NCBI RefSeq assembly: GCF_014773365.1
Contig: NZ_JACWUN010000016.1
Coordinates: 20,343 to 84,342, forward strand
Reading direction: 5' to 3'
DNA: 64,000 nucleotides
DNA from: Pelovirga terrestris
Lineage (GTDB): Bacteria > Desulfobacterota > Desulfuromonadia > Desulfuromonadales > Geopsychrobacteraceae
Below the pieces are notes generated by a model. It searched no databases. It had not been told where the DNA came from and saw nothing but the letters and a program-made list of their open reading frames with translations. Positions 59,037 to 64,000 of this stretch are shown piece by piece. The position numbers and the translations under genes were made by a program. How positions within the stretch are numbered: the first letter of the stretch is position 1; every line of letters starts with the position of its first letter.

Positions 59037-61208
59037 TTACTTGTTTCGGCGGCCTGAAGACGGCTTTTTATGCTTTTTGGTTGGTCCGGTTTTCTTCTTG
59101 CGCACTTCATCTTTATTGCTCTCCGGAATGACCAACGGGCTGAAATCAATCCGTCGTCGAACCGTGTCGACCCGTTCCAATTTGACCTCCAGAGACATTC
59201 CGACGCGAAACTGTTGGCGGCTGCGTTCCCCCGTCAAGGTCAGGGTGGTTGGATCATAATGATAAAAGTCGCCGGTCAGGGCACGCACATGCACCAGCCC
59301 TTCGATCAGGTTATCATCCAGCTCAACAAAAAATCCGAATTCCGTTACGGTGGAAATAACCCCGGTGAAGGTTTCGCCAACCCGATCTTCCATCAACTGA
59401 CAACGCCGCAAATCGGCCAGATCACGTTCGGCCTCCATGGCACGTCGTTCGCGATAAGAACATTCGGTGCCCAGGGTTTCGAGTAACGCTATCGCCGGCG
59501 CACTGTTTCTAGCTGCACCAGCCAGCGCCTGCTTGAGAACCCGATGCACCAGTAGATCGGGATAACGTCTGATGGGTGAAGTAAAATGACAGTATTCTTC
59601 CGCCGCCAACCCGAAATGCCCCTCATTGTGAGGAGTGTAAACCGCCTGCTGCAAACTGCGCAGCAACTGCTCGCTGATTAAACGTCCTTCCGGTTTAGCG
59701 GAAACCTCGGTCAGCAATTGCTGTAGAGACTGATGAAGATTTTTTCCCAGGACCAAGCCATGTCCGCAATTGGCGGCCAGCTGCTGCACAGCTTCCAGCT
59801 TGGCCTCGTCCGGCTCCCCATGGACACGATAGAGCAATGGCCACTCCTGCTCCGTAAGATAGTGGGCGACGGCTTCGTTAGCCGCGAGCATGAGCTCCTC
59901 AATCAGGTAATGGGCTATGTTGCGCTCAATTTTGACCAGCTCCAGTGGTCGACCGCTGTCATCAACACGGATTTCCACTTCGGGCAGATCCAGATTGAGA
60001 CTGCCTCGGGCAAAGCGCATCTGCATCAGAATCTTGGCCAGCTCCGCCATCTGTTGCAAGGACTCCTGAATGCCGACCGGCACTGCCTCGCTATCGCCGT
60101 CTTCGAGGTAAGCGGCAACCTGGGTATAGGTCAGGCGCGCATGACTGTTCATGGCGGCCGGGTAACATGTTGTCTTCAGGGTCTTGCCCTCCGGACTGAT
60201 AATCAGCTCGGCCGTCATGACCAGACGATCAACATCCGGGTTGAGGGAACAGATGCCATTGCTTAACGCTTCCGGCAACATGGGGACAACAAAACCGGGA
60301 AAGTACACACTGGTGCCGCGCTCCCGGGCATCCAGGTCGATGGCGCCACGAACCGGCACATAATGAGCAACATCAGCAATACAGACCCACAGGCAATAGT
60401 TGCCATTCTGTTGCTTTTCTACGAGCACCGCATCGTCAAAATCGCGCGCAGTTTCACCATCGATAGTCACCAGGGGCAATGGACGAAGATCGGTTCTGCC
60501 GACCAGATCTTCATTTTCGACCTGCGCTGGTATGGTGGCAATTGTCGCCAGGGTCTCAGCCGAAAAAGCCTCGGGAATTTTCTTACTGCGCAAGACACTG
60601 ATCACATCGGTATGGGGGTCACCGAAACGCCCCAGACGCTCGACTATTTTCCCCTGTGCGGCATGACCCCGCTCTGCGTACTGCTCAATCAGCACCTCGA
60701 CCAGATCGCCCTCCTGACAATTCTGCGTCCTACCAACCCGCACTGGCGGACCGGCAAAACGATCCTGGGGAACAACCAACCCACCCTCACTGCTGGTCCG
60801 TAACACCCCAACCAGATGTGACCGAGCCCGATCCAGTATCGCCGTAATCACCCCAAAAGGCCGTCGGTCATGGGACGATTGCCGCACTTCAAGCTGGACC
60901 CTATCCCCATCCATAGCGGAACCGACATGCTGAGCCGGAATAAATAGATCTTCACGACCAGCTATGCTGACAAAACCATAATCCTGATCGGTACGCTTAA
61001 AAATGCCTTCAACAGCCTGCCGGTCAGCATTCAACCTGTAGCTCCCCCGTCGCCGCTCCAAGGTTCCAGCCGTGGTCAACTGGTTGAGAGTGCGTGTGAG
61101 TTTTTTGCGCTCGGCGCCGCGCAACGCCAGATGCTCCGCCAGACTGCGACGATCCAGTGGTGTGCCGGCAGCCAATAGGTTAACGATGCGCTCAGTCAGC
61201 TCTTTCAA
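59037..61208 (-). CDS. rnr: Ribonuclease R
   Basis: Processive 3'-5' exoribonuclease that degrades structured RNA. 723 residues: N-terminal winged helix (DRRSLAEHLALRGAERKKL), cold-shock domains, the RNB catalytic domain with the acidic cluster in DGETARDFDDAV, and an S1 domain (GETFTGVISTVTEFGFFVEL) with a basic lysine-rich tail. Shorter than E. coli RNase R (813) but in the normal range. Divergent from the glycosyltransferase. Confidence 0.95.
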   Translation of the reverse strand: MKELTERIVNLLAAGTPLDRRSLAEHLALRGAERKKLTRTLNQLTTAGTLERRRGSYRLNADRQAVEGIFKRTDQDYGFVSIAGREDLFIPAQHVGSAMDGDRVQLEVRQSSHDRRPFGVITAILDRARSHLVGVLRTSSEGGLVVPQDRFAGPPVRVGRTQNCQEGDLVEVLIEQYAERGHAAQGKIVERLGRFGDPHTDVISVLRSKKIPEAFSAETLATIATIPAQVENEDLVGRTDLRPLPLVTIDGETARDFDDAVLVEKQQNGNYCLWVCIADVAHYVPVRGAIDLDARERGTSVYFPGFVVPMLPEALSNGICSLNPDVDRLVMTAELIISPEGKTLKTTCYPAAMNSHARLTYTQVAAYLEDGDSEAVPVGIQESLQQMAELAKILMQMRFARGSLNLDLPEVEIRVDDSGRPLELVKIERNIAHYLIEELMLAANEAVAHYLTEQEWPLLYRVHGEPDEAKLEAVQQLAANCGHGLVLGKNLHQSLQQLLTEVSAKPEGRLISEQLLRSLQQAVYTPHNEGHFGLAAEEYCHFTSPIRRYPDLLVHRVLKQALAGAARNSAPAIALLETLGTECSYRERRAMEAERDLADLRRCQLMEDRVGETFTGVISTVTEFGFFVELDDNLIEGLVHVRALTGDFYHYDPTTLTLTGERSRQQFRVGMSLEVKLERVDTVRRRIDFSPLVIPESNKDEVRKKKTGPTKKHKKPSSGRRNK

Positions 61209-61327
61209 GGGCGGTCTCCTGGGACGAGGGTGTTTGTATTGTCTTAATCAAAAGAGTACCATAGCCTTTGGTATCCGCTAGACATATCTTCCTCATACTG
61301 GAGCAACAGCATCAAAAAAAGGGCATT

Positions 61328-62473
61328 ATGCTATTCTGGGTCAACCTCGGCATTCTTATTATTCATCTGTTGATTACATTTGAGTTGATCTACGCCGCCC
61401 GTCATCTGATCAATCTGCGCCAGGTCACTCCCCTTGCGCCCTCACAACTCCCTTCCCTGTCAATTATTGTTGCTGCCCGCAATGAGGAAGAACAGATGGA
61501 AGCGGCTCTGAGGTCTTTACTGCTTATTGACTATCCCGAATTCGAGGTCATTGTCGTCAATGATCGCTCCAGCGATGGCACCGGCAACATTCTGGCGCAG
61601 ATGACGATAAACCACCCGCAACTAAAGACGCTTACCATTGATGATTTGCCCGGCGGCTGGCTCGGAAAAAATCATGCCTTGTGGCAGGGCAGCCGGATTG
61701 CCGGCGGCAAACTGCTGCTTTTCACCGACGCTGACATCATCATGGTCCCTGAGACCTTGCAAAAGGCCGTCAGCCTGCTGGAACAACAACAAATCGATCA
61801 TCTTGCTGTCAGCCCGGGATTGAAAATGCCTGGAATGCTGCTGACTCTGCTTGCGGCCTGTTTTGGTTTTTTTTTCGGACTCTATACCCGCCCGTGGAAA
61901 GTTGCCGACCCGCGCAACCGTTGTCACATCGGCGTTGGCGCATTTAACCTGGTTCGTACCTGCGTTTACCGGCAGATTGATGGCCACCGCCGCATCCGGC
62001 TGCGCCCGGACGATGATCTGAAGCTTGGTAAAATCGTCAAGGACGCCGGCTATCGGCAGCAATTTGCCTATGGTCACGAACTGATTAGCGTGCAGTGGTA
62101 TGGCAGTATCAAAGAGATGATTGTTGGTCTTGAGAAAAACCTCTTTGCCGGATCCGACTACCGCATTGGAGCCACTGTTGGCGGGATTGCAGTGGGTTTG
62201 ACCCTGTTCGTCTGGCCTTATGTGGCTCTGCTTTTAACCAGCGGCCTCCCCTGGTTACTGTCGCTGCTGAGTGTGCTGAGCTTGAGCCTGCTGCTAGGGG
62301 TCAGCGCCAGGCGCTTTAACACGACCCGCCGGCAATTGATCGGCTTCCCTTTTGCGGTCCTTGTGCTCTGTGCCATCTCATTGCGGACAATGACCCTCAA
62401 CCTGCTGCAGGGTGGGATCTTTTGGCGCGGCACCTTTTACCGTCTGGCTGAGTTACGTAAAAATCGCGTGTAG
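61328..62473 (+). CDS. Family 2 glycosyltransferase, membrane-anchored
   Basis: 381 residues. An N-terminal membrane helix (LGILIIHLLITFELIY) precedes the GT2 domain: SIIVAARNEEEQMEAALRSL, VVNDRSSDGT, and the DxD-type FTDADIIM; three or more helices follow at the C-terminus (YVALLLTSGLPWLLSLLS and next). The layout resembles HpnB-like and carotenoid-type GT2 enzymes; the acceptor is not deducible. ATG 61328 with AAGGG upstream; the 61268 frame is less likely. Confidence 0.8.
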   Translation: MLFWVNLGILIIHLLITFELIYAARHLINLRQVTPLAPSQLPSLSIIVAARNEEEQMEAALRSLLLIDYPEFEVIVVNDRSSDGTGNILAQMTINHPQLKTLTIDDLPGGWLGKNHALWQGSRIAGGKLLLFTDADIIMVPETLQKAVSLLEQQQIDHLAVSPGLKMPGMLLTLLAACFGFFFGLYTRPWKVADPRNRCHIGVGAFNLVRTCVYRQIDGHRRIRLRPDDDLKLGKIVKDAGYRQQFAYGHELISVQWYGSIKEMIVGLEKNLFAGSDYRIGATVGGIAVGLTLFVWPYVALLLTSGLPWLLSLLSVLSLSLLLGVSARRFNTTRRQLIGFPFAVLVLCAISLRTMTLNLLQGGIFWRGTFYRLAELRKNRV

Positions 62474-62493
62474 CTGGTAACCGAAAGCTGTCT

Positions 62494-63207
62494 ATGAACG
62501 GCGAATTACTGCTGATTATTGTAGCTTTTTTCACCTCGACCCTGACGGCGGTTGTTGGTCTCGGTGGCGGCTTGTTGCTGCTCGCGCTGATGACCATGAT
62601 TCTTCCACCCATCGCGGTCATTCCGGTTCATGGCATGGTGCAGCTATGCAGTAACCTGAGCCGCGCCTGGTTCGGTCGCAGCGAATTGGTGATCGGCCTC
62701 CTTGTTCCTTTCGTCGTGGGGGTCATTCTCGGAGGAAGCTGTGGATTGCCGGTACTACAATCGTTTCCGGCTACAGCTCTGCCGCTGCCGCTAGGATTGT
62801 TTATCCTGCTATTGACCTGGCTCCCGCAGGGACCTGCAACCCTCAAGTTGCCGGGCAAGTTTTTCACCCTGGGACTGGTCAACGGCTTTATTACCCTGTT
62901 TGTCGGTGCCACCGGTCCATTAAATATGCCGGTACTGCTGCGCCACGGCCTTAGCAGCAGTCAGGCGGTCGCCACCATGGCCGCCCTGATGACAGCTGTA
63001 CATCTGGTGAAGATTGCCATCTTCGGTCTGATCGGCTTCGCCTTTGCTTCCTACCTCCCCCTCATTGCCGGGATGGTTATCTCTGTAACGGCCGGTTCCT
63101 GGTTCGGCACCAGAATACGGCGTCGCGCCCCCGGAGATGTTCTGCGTTGGGTGATTAAATTTCTGCTGACGGTGCTGGCACTGCGCATGATCTGGATGGC
63201 AATCTAG
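62494..63207 (+). CDS. TauE/SafE-family sulfite exporter-like permease
   Basis: 237 residues, about seven membrane segments, with the family repeat of glycines in the first helix (TLTAVVGLGGGLLLLALM) and GNATGPLNMPVLLRHG-like VGATGPLNMPVLL in the second half, the two internal halves of the TauE/SafE fold. Substrates in the family range from sulfite and sulfonates to organic acids. Twenty bases downstream of the glycosyltransferase, probably co-transcribed. Confidence 0.82.
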   Translation: MNGELLLIIVAFFTSTLTAVVGLGGGLLLLALMTMILPPIAVIPVHGMVQLCSNLSRAWFGRSELVIGLLVPFVVGVILGGSCGLPVLQSFPATALPLPLGLFILLLTWLPQGPATLKLPGKFFTLGLVNGFITLFVGATGPLNMPVLLRHGLSSSQAVATMAALMTAVHLVKIAIFGLIGFAFASYLPLIAGMVISVTAGSWFGTRIRRRAPGDVLRWVIKFLLTVLALRMIWMAI

Positions 63208-63335
63208 TTCTTTGGGGGCTGGAAGAGCTTTAGGTATTGTGCTTTTTACTTTCGCGCTAATATGTAATTTGGTTATTCACTTCGCTCCAGCTATAACGGT
63301 TAGAAGTTCGCGAGCGATGCGACCTGCTAATAGTC

Positions 63336-63431
63336 TGGATCCTGCGACTTCGCGCAGGATGACAAAGAAGGACGTTGATGGAAAAGAGCGGGAGTCATTC
63401 TGCGCGGAGCGAAGCGTAGTCGCAGAATCCA
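63336..63431. repeat. 96-bp palindromic element, copy 1
   Basis: Outer edges TGGATCCTGCGACT (63336-63349) and AGTCGCAGAATCCA (63418-63431) pair at 13 of 14 positions. Inside are two 8-bp hairpins: ATCCTGCG/CGCAGGAT (63339-63346, 63353-63360) and ATTCTGCG/CGCAGAAT (63397-63404, 63421-63428). The region 63208-63335 before it holds no recognised feature. Confidence 0.85.
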
Positions 63432-63449
63432 TTTTTTTTTGGGGGGGGG
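63432..63449 (+). promoter_or_regulatory. T9-G9 homopolymer tract forming the GIY-YIG ribosome site
   Basis: Nine T (63432-63440) then nine G (63441-63449), then ATA and the start ATG at 63453. The G run is the only purine-rich ribosome-binding sequence. The second copy reads T8-G8 (63866-63881). Confidence 0.75.
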
Positions 63450-63452
63450 ATA

Positions 63453-63746
63453 ATGACCCAAACAGCATACGTTTACATTCTGGCCAACAAGAAAAACGGC
63501 ACGTTGTACACCGGCGTTACCAGCGACCTGAAGTGTCGCATGTATCAACATAAGCATCATCTTATTGAGGGATTTACCAGGAAGTATGACGTGACCCGTT
63601 TGGTCTGGTTTGAGCAGGGAGAAGATATCTCGGCAGCTATCAGCCTCGAAAAGAAAATCAAAAACCGCAACAGGCAGTGGAAGACGACACTGATTGAAAG
63701 AGACAACCCCGACTGGGCGGATCTTGCTGCGGACTGGGTGGACTGA
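63453..63746 (+). CDS. Single-domain GIY-YIG nuclease
   Basis: 97 residues: the GIY-YIG pair appears as YVYILANKKNGTLYTGVTSD, with R near 30 (DLKCRMYQHK) and the metal-binding E in AISLEKKIKNRNR, so the catalytic set looks complete. This is the small UPF0213/YhbQ-like class, often multicopy and near palindromes in bacteria; molecular role unknown. It lies between the two palindromic elements, with the same gene repeated downstream. Confidence 0.85.
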   Translation: MTQTAYVYILANKKNGTLYTGVTSDLKCRMYQHKHHLIEGFTRKYDVTRLVWFEQGEDISAAISLEKKIKNRNRQWKTTLIERDNPDWADLAADWVD

Positions 63747-63769
63747 GCAATTATAGCATCATCCCAAAA

Positions 63770-63865
63770 TGGATCCTGCGACTTCGCCCAGGATGACAAA
63801 GAAGGACGTTGATGGAAAAGAGCGGGAGTCATTCTGCGCGGAGCGAAGCGTAGTCGCAGAATCCA
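63770..63865. repeat. 96-bp palindromic element, copy 2
   Basis: Identical to copy 1 except for at least one base in the first hairpin (GCGCAGG to GCCCAGG, breaking one pair). It begins at TGGATCC; the bases before it differ from those before copy 1, so the palindrome edge is the duplication boundary. Confidence 0.85.
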
Positions 63866-63884
63866 TTTTTTTTGGGGGGGGATA

Positions 63885-64000
63885 ATGACCCAAACAGCAT
63901 ACGTTTACATTCTGGCCAACAAGAAAAACGGCACGTTGTACACCGGCGTTACCAGCGACCTGAAGTGTCGCATGTATCAACATAAGCATCATCTTATTGA
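63885..64000 (+). CDS. Second GIY-YIG copy, cut by window end
   Basis: The first 116 bases are identical to the gene at 63453, starting ATG at 63885 after T8-G8-ATA. The frame is open to the window end; whether it is full length cannot be seen. Confidence 0.8.
   Translation, partial: MTQTAYVYILANKKNGTLYTGVTSDLKCRMYQHKHHLI

Noticed and set aside
63212..63553. A 113-residue frame spanning the palindrome
   Set aside because: It runs through the hairpin and homopolymer and into the GIY-YIG gene in another frame; no domain.

Overview
The window is 64 kb of a moderately GC-rich bacterial chromosome, almost fully coding. Gene content points to the Desulfuromonadia (Geobacter/Desulfuromonas/Pelobacter relatives, Desulfobacterota). 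The evidence is an LL-diaminopimelate aminotransferase (dapL) lysine pathway beside an argB-D-F-G-H block, hslVU directly upstream of argB, a recA-pilT-recX-alaS run, a CxxCH periplasmic cytochrome, and a nickel-pincer cofactor pair larB/larC. This is inference from gene families and order; no database search was possible.

Layout. 1-6.4 kb: 3' part of RNase J, ftsK, an AbiEi-like winged-helix protein overlapping a RuvC-like (RNase H fold) protein, and an L-2-hydroxyglutarate oxidase. 6.4-10.1 kb (minus strand): a Rad50/Mre11-like (SbcCD-type) pair. 10.4-13.0 kb: monoheme cytochrome, darP-like gene, HD-domain protein, larB. 13.2-21.4 kb: a type I restriction-modification island (hsdM, truncated KilA-N gene, DUF1016/YhcG nuclease, hsdS, REP-associated transposase remnant with its repeats, hsdR) lying between larB and larC. 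21.5-31.5 kb: larC, pgpA, cinA, recA, pilT, recX, alaS and a receiver/histidine kinase gene. 31.7-43.9 kb: hslVU, arginine genes, an RDD membrane protein, a small lipoprotein, dapA-dapB-dapL and a bacterioferritin-like gene. 43.9-54.9 kb: mixed housekeeping and hypothetical genes (alpha/beta hydrolase, GNAT, M20 peptidase, TM2 protein, tex, MFS, tautomerase, queF, asd). 55-63.2 kb: diguanylate cyclase, acyltransferase, pgi, RNase R, a family 2 glycosyltransferase and a TauE/SafE permease. 63.3-64 kb: a module of palindrome, poly-T/poly-G tract and GIY-YIG gene, present in tandem and cut by the window end.

How the genes work together. argB, D, F, G and H cover the acetylglutamate-kinase-to-argininosuccinate-lyase steps; asd, dapA, dapB and dapL cover aspartate semialdehyde to meso/LL-diaminopimelate chemistry. 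recA, recX, cinA and the Rad50/Mre11-like pair serve DNA maintenance. The accessory content (type I system, YhcG, KilA-N remnant, AbiEi-like/RuvC-like pair) looks like defence.

The most unusual material is small-scale: (i) a GIY-YIG gene whose ribosome-binding site is a G homopolymer, duplicated as a 434-bp module starting exactly at a palindrome edge; (ii) a REP-associated transposase whose reading frame contains copies of its own flanking palindromes and is frameshifted there; (iii) a TTEL repeat in the HsdS spacer helix, as in the EcoR124 family; (iv) a roughly 100-bp dispersed hairpin family with two full copies and one partial copy; (v) a Rad50-like ATPase with a CX6C instead of a CXXC hook.
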